The position numbers and the translations under genes were made by a program. This document shows positions 8,924 through 17,454 of a DNA stretch of 64,000 nucleotides, piece by piece (position 1 is the stretch's first letter; every line of letters begins with the position of its first letter). The notes under the pieces were generated by a model, which saw nothing but the letters and a program-made list of their open reading frames with translations, ran no database searches and was not told where the DNA came from. Origin of the DNA: Flavobacteriales bacterium (GTDB lineage Bacteria > Bacteroidota > Bacteroidia > NS11-12g > UBA9320); assembly GCA_020635455.1 (NCBI GenBank), contig JACJZT010000003.1:496001-560000 (forward strand), given 5' to 3'.

Positions 8924-9053
8924 TAGAAAAATTACCGATGCTAACTTAGTTATTTTTCACCGTGAAACAATCCGTTAACCTAAAATTAATTTGGTAATTG
9001 CTTTGGAATTTGCACCTTTTTACTCTAAAATTGAAGTGATATTTAATGCCAAA

Positions 9054-10217
9054 ATGAAGAAGTCTGTAGCCTTGATTTTTCTGCTGTTTTCAGTTGTGGT
9101 TTCTGCTCAAACAACGGATTCTCCCATACTATTCAAACTTCAGGGGCATGTTCAGGATTTGGAATGCCTTGAACTTTCAGGCAATGAGGAAATCATAATT
9201 TCCGGAGGCTGGGGTGGAATGGTGAATGTTTTTTTCACGGATTCAAATTATCAGCCCATTACAACTATTGTTGATCACGTTACCGCCGTTAAGTGTATTT
9301 CAATGACACCGGATTCCAAGAGGTTCATTACCGGTGGAAACGATGGTTCCATCTATTTATACGATCGGGACAGTTCTGAGCATTTTAAGCAGATCGGTTC
9401 GTATAATTTACATCGTCTTTCAGTTAATGATATCTTTCTCGATCGTTCTGGAAAGTTTTTCTATACCGGAAGTAATGACGGCAACATCAGTTTGTACAAC
9501 ATTGCCAAAAAGAAGAACCTGACCATCAAAAATGAGAATCCTATAAGTGCCATTGCCGTAATGGCAAACCGAAGGAATATTTACTGTTCGGACAACACAG
9601 GCATCATTAAAAATTATGATGTCGCAGGACGGTTGATCAGTAGTCTTGAAGGACATACCGACCAGGTAAACGATATCGTACTTAGCAGGAACAATCAAAA
9701 ATTATATTCAGCTTCCTCCGACAAAACGATCAAGATCTGGAACGTGCTAAATGGAAAGCTTGATGGAACACTCGTTGGCCACGACTGGAAAGTAATCTCG
9801 CTGGCCATTTCGAACAATGGTAAGTTTCTGGTTTCCGGTTCCAATGACGGTAGCATAAAAGTATGGGACCTGGATGCAAAAAAAGAGATCACCTCCTACG
9901 ATAATTTAGGTTCGAATGTAAAAGGTCTTGCCATCAGCAACGACAATACAAAAATATTTGTAGCGATGGAATATCAGCCAGATTCGTTTGAAACAAAGGG
10001 CATCTTAGTGCTGAAATCCGGAATTGAAATAAAAGACAAGGACGTACCGAAATTACCTCCCAAATATAAATATCCCAAAGGATACGAACCTAAAAACGCA
10101 AGACCAAACAGAAACGCCCCTGAAACTCCATCGAAAGAAAAACAGGAAGCCGATAAAAAGATCCTGAAGAAAACTTCAGATATCGAAATTTCAGAACAAA
10201 AACCGAAAAAAGAGTAA
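9054..10217 (+). CDS. Secreted WD40-repeat protein
   Basis: I chose ATG 9054 (387 aa) because it begins a clean signal peptide 'MKKSVALIFLLFSVVVSAQ'; the longer frame from 8991 would add 21 unlikely residues. Then come about seven WD40 blades, for example 'CISMTPDSKRFITGGNDGSI', 'SRNNQKLYSASSDKTIKIWN', and 'ISNNGKFLVSGSNDGSIKVW'. The C-terminal tail (about 345-387) is Lys/Pro/Glu-rich and likely disordered. WD40 propellers act as protein-interaction platforms; in the periplasm the partner is unknown. The next gene starts 6 nt later. Confidence 0.82.
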   Translation: MKKSVALIFLLFSVVVSAQTTDSPILFKLQGHVQDLECLELSGNEEIIISGGWGGMVNVFFTDSNYQPITTIVDHVTAVKCISMTPDSKRFITGGNDGSIYLYDRDSSEHFKQIGSYNLHRLSVNDIFLDRSGKFFYTGSNDGNISLYNIAKKKNLTIKNENPISAIAVMANRRNIYCSDNTGIIKNYDVAGRLISSLEGHTDQVNDIVLSRNNQKLYSASSDKTIKIWNVLNGKLDGTLVGHDWKVISLAISNNGKFLVSGSNDGSIKVWDLDAKKEITSYDNLGSNVKGLAISNDNTKIFVAMEYQPDSFETKGILVLKSGIEIKDKDVPKLPPKYKYPKGYEPKNARPNRNAPETPSKEKQEADKKILKKTSDIEISEQKPKKE

Positions 10218-10223
10218 TCCTTA

Positions 10224-10640
10224 ATGCCCACAGACAGTATTGACAGCAACGAAGCCCCCGAGCCGGTGGGACTTTACCCACATGCAAGAAAATTTGGTAA
10301 CCTGTTATTTTTATCGGGCGTTGGCCCCAGAGAGAAGGGAAGCAAGAAAATACCGGGAGTTGAGTTGAACTCCGAAGGTGAAATACTTTCTTACGATATT
10401 GAAACTCAATGCCATTCTGTGTTCAAAAATGTAAGACTTATTCTGGAGGCCGCCGGAAGCAGTTGGGAAAAAATAATTGATGTTACGGTGTTTCTGACCA
10501 ATATGAAGGATGATTTTACAACGTATAACCGTTTGTGGGCGGAGTATTTTAAAAACAATCCACCCTGCAGGACCACTCTTGAAATTAATTGTTTACCCAC
10601 CCCGATCGCCATTGAACTGAAAGTGATCGCTGAGGTCTGA
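10224..10640 (+). CDS. RidA/YjgF-family imine deaminase
   Basis: The 138-residue protein shows the RidA fold: 'GLYPHARKFGNLLFLSGVGP', 'FKNVRLILEAAGSSWEKIID', and the substrate-binding Arg in 'PPCRTTLEINCLP', with a late acidic residue in 'ELKVIAEV'. RidA proteins hydrolyse reactive enamines/imines. This long version, starting with extra residues, resembles the Bacteroidota subgroup often annotated as 2-aminomuconate deaminase of the kynurenine pathway. kynA lies 13 kb away, so a link is possible but not shown. It begins 6 nt after the WD40 gene. Confidence 0.85.
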   Translation: MPTDSIDSNEAPEPVGLYPHARKFGNLLFLSGVGPREKGSKKIPGVELNSEGEILSYDIETQCHSVFKNVRLILEAAGSSWEKIIDVTVFLTNMKDDFTTYNRLWAEYFKNNPPCRTTLEINCLPTPIAIELKVIAEV

Positions 10641-10684
10641 GTTCATTTTCAAAATTCGATTTTTACATACTTTTATTTACGACT

Positions 10685-11455
10685 ATGTCATATCAAAATA
10701 TATTAACCGAAAAAAAAGGTAATGCCTTTATAATTACCATCAACAGGGAAAACAAGCTCAATGCACTTAACATCGAAACCTTACAGGAAATCAAATACGC
10801 CATTTTAAGTGTTCAGAACGATCGTGAAGTCAGAGGAATCATTCTTACCGGAGCCGGTCAGAAAGCTTTCGCAGCCGGAGCAGACATTGCTGAATTTGCT
10901 GAATTCAATGTTAAACAGGGAACACAAATGAGTTCAGACGGACACGATGTTATGAATACGATCGAATCGTCTGCAATTCCTGTGATAGCTGCCGTTAACG
11001 GGTTTAGTCTTGGTGGAGGATGCGAACTTGCCATGTCGTGTCATATCCGGGTTGCATCAGAAAATGCAAAATTCGGGCAACCGGAAGTAAACCTGGGATT
11101 GCCTCCCGGTTACGGCGGAACGCAGAGACTGATTCAGCTTATTGGCAAAGGAAAATCAACCGAATTATTGCTCACAGCTGATCTGATCAAGGCCGATGAA
11201 GCACTTTCTCTTGGTTTGGTTTCAAAAGTGGTCCCCATTGACACTTTAATGGACACATGTAAGGAATACATACAAAAGATCTCTCAAAAATCACCATCGG
11301 CAATATCCAAAGTTATTTCGTGTATCAACGACCATTTTAAAGGAACCGAGGCAGGGTTTGAGAAGGAAATATCTGAATTCGGACTCGCTTTCGAAACTTC
11401 GGATTTTAAGGAAGGAACTTCCGCTTTTTTGGAAAAACGAAGCCCCAATTTCTAG
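10685..11455 (+). CDS. Enoyl-CoA hydratase/isomerase family protein
   Basis: This crotonase-fold protein (256 aa) likely hydrates enoyl-CoA in fatty acid or amino acid degradation. The oxyanion-hole and CoA-binding signatures are visible: 'AFAAGADIAEF' near residues 59-69, 'NGFSLGGGCELAMSC' near 105-119 with the first catalytic Glu, and 'QPEVNLGLPPGYGGTQRL' near 134-151 with the second. Both catalytic glutamates are present, so hydratase activity is likely. Substrate chain length cannot be told. It lies 45 nt after the RidA gene. Confidence 0.88.
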   Translation: MSYQNILTEKKGNAFIITINRENKLNALNIETLQEIKYAILSVQNDREVRGIILTGAGQKAFAAGADIAEFAEFNVKQGTQMSSDGHDVMNTIESSAIPVIAAVNGFSLGGGCELAMSCHIRVASENAKFGQPEVNLGLPPGYGGTQRLIQLIGKGKSTELLLTADLIKADEALSLGLVSKVVPIDTLMDTCKEYIQKISQKSPSAISKVISCINDHFKGTEAGFEKEISEFGLAFETSDFKEGTSAFLEKRSPNF

Positions 11456-11484
11456 AATCGGTTTTTTTGGTATCGAATTTGCTT

Positions 11485-11492
11485 TATATTTG
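11485..11492 (+). promoter_or_regulatory. -7 element for the first DUF1573 gene
   Basis: TATATTTG fits TAnnTTTG. It is 21 nt upstream of the ATG and follows a TTTG-containing T tract that may act as the -33 element. Confidence 0.6.
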
Positions 11493-11513
11493 TCAAACAT
11501 AATAAATTAGAAA

Positions 11514-11990
11514 ATGAAAAAAACTGTATTACTTGTCGTTTTAGCTCTTGGATTTTTAACAATTGCTAATGCTCAGAATGGAAAAAAGGCAACAAGTTCT
11601 GATGATAAAATTGAAGTTGTTGCAGATGGATTAGCTAAAATCAAGTTTAATGAAATTAGTCATGATTTTGGTAACATTAAAGAAGGAACTCAGGCTACTT
11701 ATGAGTTTACCTTTACCAATACAGGAACGGCACCCCTTACGCTTGAAACCGTTCAGGCAAGTTGTGGATGTACCACTCCTGAATGGAGCAAAGAGCCAAT
11801 TGCACCTGGGAAAACAGGAAAGATCGTGGCTACTTTTAACAGCTCCGGACGCCCGGGTACTTTTACCAAAACTATTACTGTAAAGTATAACGGTGCTTCT
11901 GAAAGCAATACAGAGTATTTAACCATCAAAGGATTTGTAGAAACCGCTCCGGTGGTTCCACAAACTCCGGTTGCAGTGCCTAATAACTAA
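11514..11990 (+). CDS. DUF1573 domain-containing secreted protein, copy 1
   Basis: The protein (158 aa) has a signal peptide 'MKKTVLLVVLALGFLTIANA' followed by a DUF1573 Ig-like domain. Its key residues are 'HDFGNIKEGTQATYEFTFTN', a Cys pair in 'ASCGCTTPEWSKEPI', and 'ITVKYNGASE'. The Cys-x-Cys pair suggests a periplasmic redox or metal site, but no activity is established. The end is Pro-rich. It is paralogous to the gene at 12300, with the same motif order and spacing. It has its own promoter and terminator. Confidence 0.88.
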   Translation: MKKTVLLVVLALGFLTIANAQNGKKATSSDDKIEVVADGLAKIKFNEISHDFGNIKEGTQATYEFTFTNTGTAPLTLETVQASCGCTTPEWSKEPIAPGKTGKIVATFNSSGRPGTFTKTITVKYNGASESNTEYLTIKGFVETAPVVPQTPVAVPNN

Positions 11991-12013
11991 AATCACTAAG
12001 AATTTAAATAGCG

Positions 12014-12046
12014 AGCCGGCCAGTAATTTGGCCGGCTTTTTTATTT
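12014..12046 (+). terminator. Intrinsic terminator after DUF1573 copy 1
   Basis: Perfect 8-bp GC-rich stem AGCCGGCC/GGCCGGCT with an 8-nt loop, followed by T-rich sequence. Confidence 0.9.
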
Positions 12047-12299
12047 TACTTTCAATAAAAGAATACAGCTGTAACCAGTATATTGGACAAAAGTGTCCGG
12101 CATTCATAATGCTTTCTTTTACCTTTCTTTTAATGTTCCGGCCTTGAACTAATCCCGGTAACCTAAATTTGTTATTTTCACAGTATTCTATACAACAAAA
12201 TCCACTAATTCATACATTAGGACGCAGAATGCTGTCCACTAAGACCCCCGCCACACAAGGGCTTTCAATATTTGGCACAATTATTGTATGTAATTTAGC
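12047..12299. other. Intergenic region between DUF1573 paralogs
   Basis: No gene is visible here. The only candidate signal is the -24/-12-like sequence at 12272-12288. Confidence 0.5.
12272..12288 (+). promoter_or_regulatory. Candidate sigma-54-like promoter upstream of DUF1573 copy 2
   Basis: TTGGCAC-N5-TTGT resembles the -24/-12 consensus TGGCAC-N5-TTGC, with correct spacing but T instead of C in the -12 element. It ends 12 nt before the ATG. No enhancer-binding protein gene is nearby, so this remains a weak candidate. Confidence 0.3.
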
Positions 12300-12710
12300 A
12301 TGAGTTTAAGAAGTTTTTTTGTACTTTTTTTAGGAATTGGAAGTTTTTCGGCTTTTTCACAACCCGGAAAAAAAACCATAACACTTGAAGCCGATGGGCA
12401 ACCAATTATAAATTTTGAAACGTCCTCGCACGATTTCGGAACTATAACGGAAGGAACAAAAGCAACGTATGAATTCAAATTTACCAATACCGGTAAAGCC
12501 CCACTTATACTTACCGATGTAAAACCACCGTGCAGTTGTACTACACCTGACTGGCCAAAAGACCCGATTGAACCGGGAAAGTCAGCAGTTATTAAAGTAA
12601 CTTTTGATTCTAAAGGAAAACCCGGAACCTTTAGTAAAACAATTGCGGTTTATCATAATGGGGAATCCGGAACCGACTACATAACCATCAAAGGTTTTGT
12701 CGGCACTTAA
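12300..12710 (+). CDS. DUF1573 domain-containing secreted protein, copy 2
   Basis: The 136-residue protein has a signal peptide ending 'GSFSAFSQ' and one DUF1573 domain: 'HDFGTITEGTKATYEFKFTN', the Cys pair in 'PPCSCTTPDWPKDPI', and 'IKGFVGT' at the end. It aligns over its whole mature length with the gene at 11514, so the two are tandem duplicates that have diverged. It lacks the Pro-rich C-terminal extension of copy 1. It is separated from copy 1 by a terminator and about 250 nt, so the copies are probably regulated separately. Confidence 0.86.
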   Translation: MSLRSFFVLFLGIGSFSAFSQPGKKTITLEADGQPIINFETSSHDFGTITEGTKATYEFKFTNTGKAPLILTDVKPPCSCTTPDWPKDPIEPGKSAVIKVTFDSKGKPGTFSKTIAVYHNGESGTDYITIKGFVGT

Positions 12711-12747
12711 CTTGTCCAAATAGGATTGCAAATAAATTTTTCAGTTA

Positions 12748-12778
12748 AAACCCTTGAATTATTTCAAGGGTTTTTTTT
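12748..12778. terminator. Bidirectional terminator between convergent genes
   Basis: Perfect 11-bp stem AAACCCTTGAA/TTCAAGGGTTT with a 4-nt loop, T-run on the + strand side and A-run on the other. It serves DUF1573 copy 2 and the convergent gene ending at 12777. Confidence 0.9.
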
Positions 12779-13679
12779 ACAATCCTGCTTTTCGGTAGGA
12801 ATTGTACATTTCCTCTGAAAGCCATCCCGTTAACCCACCTGAATGAATGGCAAGTATACGTTCTCCGGATTCGAAATAATTGTCTTCAACCAGTTTAAAA
12901 ATGGCATTAAACAATTTCCCTGTATACACCGGATCAAGCAGAATGCCGGTCTTTTGAGTGAATCGTTGAATAAACATCGTTAAATCCTTACTGGTTTTGG
13001 CATATCCACCTTCGTGAAAGTTTGTGTGGATCGTAAGTCCATCATCAGGAATGCCGTACCTTAATGGCACTTCTTTCAAAAAATCGCCTTGCTTGAGAAC
13101 GGCTATACCATGGCACTTTACATCAAGTTTTCGATCTTCCACGCCTTTTAGTATTCCTGAAATTGTGCAACCTGTACCTGAAGCACAAAAAATATGGTCA
13201 TATTCGTTTTTTAATTCACCTATAATTTCGGCACAGCCTTTAATTCCAAATTTATTTTCACCACCTTCGGGTATTACATAATAACCTTCCTTCAAATACT
13301 TTTCGGTTAACTCATCTTTACCACGGTATTGTGTTCTTGAAACAAACTTTAGTTGCATTCCCCAAAGTTCAGCAAGCATAAGAATGTAGTTCGCCCGCTC
13401 GGGTTCCTCCCCACGAAGGATACCAATGCATGGAATGCCATTTTCTGCACAAAAACACGCTGTAGCAATAATGTGATTTGAATAAGCCCCTCCAAAAGTT
13501 ACAATACCTTTGTAGGTTCCTTCCCGATATGCCGCATAATTATATTTTAGCTTTCTCCATTTATTTCCGGATATAAAAGTGTGCAACAAGTCGTCTCTTT
13601 TAATGTACAATTCTATACCCCTGCTCGCCAAATCGGGCCAATTAATCTTATGTTCTATAGAAACATTGGTACTTATCAA
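12777..13679 (-). CDS. PLP-dependent ACC deaminase/D-cysteine desulfhydrase family protein
   Basis: The 300-residue protein belongs to the fold-type II PLP family. 'SGNKWRKLKYN' near residues 38-48 holds the Schiff-base Lys; 'GGAYSNH' near 63-69 binds the carboxylate; 'ASGTGCTISG' near 166-175 binds the PLP phosphate. Likely reactions are D-cysteine desulfhydration or ACC deamination; the two cannot be separated by eye. The frame starts with TTG at 13679 and I see no better ATG that keeps the conserved N-terminus. It diverges from lpxK. Confidence 0.82.
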   Translation of the reverse strand: MISTNVSIEHKINWPDLASRGIELYIKRDDLLHTFISGNKWRKLKYNYAAYREGTYKGIVTFGGAYSNHIIATACFCAENGIPCIGILRGEEPERANYILMLAELWGMQLKFVSRTQYRGKDELTEKYLKEGYYVIPEGGENKFGIKGCAEIIGELKNEYDHIFCASGTGCTISGILKGVEDRKLDVKCHGIAVLKQGDFLKEVPLRYGIPDDGLTIHTNFHEGGYAKTSKDLTMFIQRFTQKTGILLDPVYTGKLFNAIFKLVEDNYFESGERILAIHSGGLTGWLSEEMYNSYRKAGL

Positions 13680-13749
13680 GGAATTATTAATATTCGCAAT
13701 ATTACTGTTAAAATAAATTAAGTGAGAACCGGTTTAAACAATATCCATC

Positions 13750-14736
13750 ATTAAATCAATATTAAAAATACTTTACCCATTTTCGCTGATTTACGGCTTT
13801 ATTCTTTTTTTGAGGAACAAAGCCTTTGATCTTGGTCTTTTAAAAGAACATATTTTTGAGACGCCAATCATAAACCTGGGAAATCTTAGTGTTGGTGGAA
13901 CAGGCAAAACACCGCATATCGAATATTTTATTTCACTTTACGGTAAAAGTCACACCGTTGCGGTCCTTAGCAGAGGTTATGGCCGTAAAACAAAAGGATT
14001 CCGACGTGTAGCAACCGATGATACCGCAATGGTTTCGGGAGATGAACCCCTTCTTATTAAAACCAAATTTCCGCAAACCGAAGTGTTCGTATGCGAAGAC
14101 AGGGTCCTGGGGATAAAAAACATATTAAAGGACTTCCCTCAAACAAACCTGATCCTTCTTGACGATGCCTTCCAGCACCGTTATGTAAAGCCTGGTCTGA
14201 ACATTCTTCTTACGACTTATCACAATCCCTTTTGGAAGGACCTTGTATTGCCGGCAGGACAATTGAGAGAGTTCAGATCGGGCTGGAAAAGATCTGATAT
14301 TGTTATCCTTACAAAATGTCCGGAAATACCGAAACTCAAAATCCCCGTACCTATCCTTTCACGAAATTTTTTTTATTCAAGGATCCAGTATGGCAACATT
14401 ATTTTAAAATCAGGAACTCTCAAGAAGAACATACTTTTACTTACCGGAATTGCAGATCCAGACCCTATCCTAAAACATCTGAATGAAATGGAACTGAAAA
14501 TACTGAAACATTTTAGTTTTAAGGACCACCATAAATACCTGCCGTCCGATCTTACCGAACTTTTACGGATGAGCGATCCAGCATCCAACATGATCCTCAC
14601 GACAGAAAAAGACTGGACAAAACTAAAATCCATTGAAATACCGGAGGAGCTTAATCTGGGGGTTTTACCCATTCAAATCCAAATCGAAAATGAACCTGAA
14701 GACTGGTTAAACCTCGTTTATACCGGTGTAAAATAG
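13750..14736 (+). CDS. lpxK: Tetraacyldisaccharide 4'-kinase with a non-standard start codon
   Basis: LpxK phosphorylates the lipid A precursor at the inner membrane. The Walker A-like 'NLSVGGTGKTP' and the 'LLDDAFQHRYV' motif are clear. The first ordinary start codon in frame is TTG at 13810. The conserved LpxK N-terminus lies upstream of it: 'ILKILYPFSLIYGFILFL' is encoded in frame from about 13759, and the frame is closed by a stop at 13735-13737. No ATG, GTG or TTG lies between that stop and 13810, so I propose the ATT at 13750 (328 aa). The gene's last 30 nt overlap the convergent menC. Confidence 0.85.
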   Translation: MKSILKILYPFSLIYGFILFLRNKAFDLGLLKEHIFETPIINLGNLSVGGTGKTPHIEYFISLYGKSHTVAVLSRGYGRKTKGFRRVATDDTAMVSGDEPLLIKTKFPQTEVFVCEDRVLGIKNILKDFPQTNLILLDDAFQHRYVKPGLNILLTTYHNPFWKDLVLPAGQLREFRSGWKRSDIVILTKCPEIPKLKIPVPILSRNFFYSRIQYGNIILKSGTLKKNILLLTGIADPDPILKHLNEMELKILKHFSFKDHHKYLPSDLTELLRMSDPASNMILTTEKDWTKLKSIEIPEELNLGVLPIQIQIENEPEDWLNLVYTGVK

Positions 14737-15741
14737 TTTTCCGGATCTGATCTCAGAAAAGGATCTGAAATTCGTTTTGTACAATGTACCTGTACCCAAT
14801 CCTTGTTTCAAAGTAGGTGAATACTTCGAAACCCACTGTGCGATGGCATTTAACCCTATGTTGCCTTCCAGGGCAGATGTTACCCACCAACCCACTGAGT
14901 TTTCTTCTGCAAATCTGATCCAACGGTCACATCGTGAAAATCCACCCACTAAGGTGGGTTTAAGAACCAAATAAGATGGCTGAATTTCTGCGATCAATGA
15001 CCGCATCTCATCATCATCTTCAATTCCGATAAGTTCTTCATCAAGAACTACAGGAATTTGAGCCTCTTTGCATAAATACGCCATTAATTCTTTCTGACCC
15101 TGCTTAACAGGCTGCTCGATCGAATGGATGCCATATTTCGAAAATGAATTGATCTTTTGCAATGCGTCTGCCTCTGTAAATGCACCATTGGCATCAAGCC
15201 TGAGTTCAACTTTTTCAGCCCCTTTCAGTTTTCGTATGTTTTCCAATAATCTACATTCGGAATCAAAATCGTGCTGACCAACCTTGAGTTTTAAACATGT
15301 AAATCCCGACTTTAGCTTTTCTTTAGCTTCTTCCAGCATCTCATCAATTCCTGCCATCCAGATCAAACCATTTATTTCAATTGGTTTCCCTTTAAGATAA
15401 TCGGTTCTGAAGTAAATTTGCCTGCCACCCATTTTCAGATCTAAGAATGCCGACTCGATTGCAAAAGCCACCGATGGCATTCCTTTTATAGCATTAACTT
15501 CAAAACGAGAATCGCGATCCAATATATTTATGGTTTGCTCGATCACTGCTTCAAGACGGTCGTTGTAATCCGGACTTAAAAACTGAATGGGTGCGGCTTC
15601 TCCCACACCTTTTATTTCCGGATTTTCTCTATTCCAGACCTTAAGGATCCAGTGATTTTTAAAGACAAATTCATTTCTGGAGGTTCTGGCAGGTTTTTTA
15701 AATTCCAGAACATGCTTTTCAATACTGTATCCATACTTCAT
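14707..15741 (-). CDS. menC: o-Succinylbenzoate synthase
   Basis: MenC is an enolase-superfamily enzyme of menaquinone synthesis that dehydrates SHCHC to o-succinylbenzoate. Catalytic motifs are present: KxK in 'CLKLKVGQHDF', metal ligands in 'LRLDANGAF', 'SIEQPV' and 'LDEELIG', and the second Lys in 'LVLKPTLVGGFSR'. The length of 344 aa is normal. Adjacency to menA supports the MenC assignment over other muconate-cycloisomerase-like enzymes. Its start overlaps the stop of menA by 1 nt, so the two are translationally coupled. Confidence 0.88.
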   Translation of the reverse strand: MKYGYSIEKHVLEFKKPARTSRNEFVFKNHWILKVWNRENPEIKGVGEAAPIQFLSPDYNDRLEAVIEQTINILDRDSRFEVNAIKGMPSVAFAIESAFLDLKMGGRQIYFRTDYLKGKPIEINGLIWMAGIDEMLEEAKEKLKSGFTCLKLKVGQHDFDSECRLLENIRKLKGAEKVELRLDANGAFTEADALQKINSFSKYGIHSIEQPVKQGQKELMAYLCKEAQIPVVLDEELIGIEDDDEMRSLIAEIQPSYLVLKPTLVGGFSRCDRWIRFAEENSVGWWVTSALEGNIGLNAIAQWVSKYSPTLKQGLGTGTLYKTNFRSFSEIRSGKLFYTGINEV

Positions 15742-16643
15742 CAGGTTAGCCAGGTAAAAGCGAGAAGAAGTACGAAGACTAAATTCAAGATTGAAGTTTG
15801 TTTTAAAAAAAGATTGAAAGATTCCTTCGAGTTCTCAATTTTTTTAAGGCGGAAAGCAAGAGTAAAATAGTAAAGCCCAAATATCATTACGATATAACGA
15901 TCGATCTCGGTATCGGTAAGTCCTGTAAACAGGAAAAACAATAAAAAAGCGAGTCCTGTAAGAATCAAATGATAATAGATCCCTTTTGTGTAACCCAACT
16001 TTACGATCAGAGTACGCTTACCTGAATCACGGTCAGAGTTTTCATCCCTTAGATTATTAATGTTTAAAACAAGCGTACAAAGTAATCCAAAGGCAAACCC
16101 CGCTATCAGAACATTTGTATTTAACATTCCCGTCATCATAAAATATACTCCAAGCACAGCAACAGGACCAAAGAAAATCAAGACGAAAAGGTCACCAAAT
16201 CCTGAATATCCATACGCTCTATTACCAATGGTATATTTTAGTGCAGCTGCAATTGCGGAAAGGCCAATCAGAAACCAGATAAGAAATAAAGAATTGACCT
16301 TTTTAAAGGAGATAATGAGTAGTGCCAATCCCAGCAATAAGGTTAAACTACTAATAAAATACAAAGCTTTCCTCATGCCATTTTGATCCAATTCTCCAGA
16401 AGCCAGTGCCCTGTCCGTTCGGTTAGCCTTAAGATCCGTGCCCTTTTGAAAATCACCATAATCGTTGGCAAAATTTGAAAGGATCTGCAACGAAATAGCC
16501 GTAAGTAAACTCAATGCGAAAATATAGCCATCAAAATAATATTCATAAGCCGCCAGAGCCGAACCCAGAATTATTCCACCGATAGCTAATGGTAGGGTCC
16601 TTAACCTCGCTGCTTTGATCCAAATATTAACGCTGCCTGCCAA
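15741..16643 (-). CDS. menA: 1,4-Dihydroxy-2-naphthoate polyprenyltransferase
   Basis: This 300-residue integral membrane protein attaches a polyprenyl chain to DHNA in menaquinone synthesis. The UbiA-family Asp-rich motif 'NFANDYGDFQKGTDLKANRT' is near residues 62-81, and a second, 'NINNLRDENSDRDSGKRT', near 193-210. About eight hydrophobic helices are visible. It is upstream of menC in the same transcript. Confidence 0.92.
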   Translation of the reverse strand: MAGSVNIWIKAARLRTLPLAIGGIILGSALAAYEYYFDGYIFALSLLTAISLQILSNFANDYGDFQKGTDLKANRTDRALASGELDQNGMRKALYFISSLTLLLGLALLIISFKKVNSLFLIWFLIGLSAIAAALKYTIGNRAYGYSGFGDLFVLIFFGPVAVLGVYFMMTGMLNTNVLIAGFAFGLLCTLVLNINNLRDENSDRDSGKRTLIVKLGYTKGIYYHLILTGLAFLLFFLFTGLTDTEIDRYIVMIFGLYYFTLAFRLKKIENSKESFNLFLKQTSILNLVFVLLLAFTWLT

Positions 16644-16665
16644 ACTTGATCAAAAATAAGTTCTT

Positions 16666-17454
16666 TTATAATGAACCGGTTCTTCCACCATCCACCACCA
16701 GATTGGTACCGGTAATGTAAGAAGCCTTGTTTGAAGCCAGAAATGTGATCGCATATGCCAGCTCCTCCGGTAAGGCAAACCTTCCCGCAGGAATTTCGCC
16801 CAGCATTTCATTTTCTGCTTCTTCCTCAGTTACTTTAAAATTCTTAGACTTATTTGAAATTATTCCACTGAGTCGCTCGGTTTTGGTAGCACCTGGCAAT
16901 ACATTGTTAACGGTAATTCCATAAGAGGCAAGCTCAGTAGCCAGGGTCTTGCTCCAGTTTGCAACCGCTCCACGAATGGTGTTGCTTACACCCAATCCTT
17001 TCAAAGGTATCTTAACCGAGGTAGAGATCACATTTATGATCCTGCCAAATTTCTTATCTTTCATCTGGTCGACCAGTTTTGAAACCAAAATATGATTGCA
17101 GATCAAATGCGAATTAAATGCAGCTATAAAAGCTGAGGTATCTGCTTTGTGTGCCGGCCCCGGTGGAGGCCCTCCGGTATTGTTTATCAGTATATCGACA
17201 TGTAATCCATTTGTGATCGCAATTTCAAGAGCCGTCGCCACGTCATCCGGCTTCGAAAAATCGGCAACCAGATAGCTGTGTTTCTGACCCATGGAAGTGT
17301 CGAGAACAGTCAGTACTTCCCTTAGTTTATCTTCATTTCTTGCAAGAAGGGTAACGTTGGCCCCAGATCTTGAAAGCTGCACCGCCGTTGCCTTTCCGAT
17401 CCCCTGAGTACTTCCGCAAACAAGAGCATTTTTGTTTTTCAGATCTATGATCAT
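16666..17454 (-). CDS. SDR-family oxidoreductase with an atypical active site
   Basis: The Rossmann cofactor motif 'CGSTQGIGKAT' near residues 13-23 and 'NNTGGPPPG' near 91-99 identify a short-chain dehydrogenase/reductase (262 aa). Where the catalytic Tyr-x-x-x-Lys normally lies, the sequence reads S157-N-T-I-R161 in 'LGVSNTIRGAVANWSKTLA', so both catalytic residues are missing. The rest of the domain is intact, including 'GRTGSL' at the end. A Bacteroidota subgroup of 3-oxoacyl-ACP reductase-like SDRs shares this feature, to my knowledge. Its start overlaps the kbl stop. Confidence 0.8.
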   Translation of the reverse strand: MIIDLKNKNALVCGSTQGIGKATAVQLSRSGANVTLLARNEDKLREVLTVLDTSMGQKHSYLVADFSKPDDVATALEIAITNGLHVDILINNTGGPPPGPAHKADTSAFIAAFNSHLICNHILVSKLVDQMKDKKFGRIINVISTSVKIPLKGLGVSNTIRGAVANWSKTLATELASYGITVNNVLPGATKTERLSGIISNKSKNFKVTEEEAENEMLGEIPAGRFALPEELAYAITFLASNKASYITGTNLVVDGGRTGSL

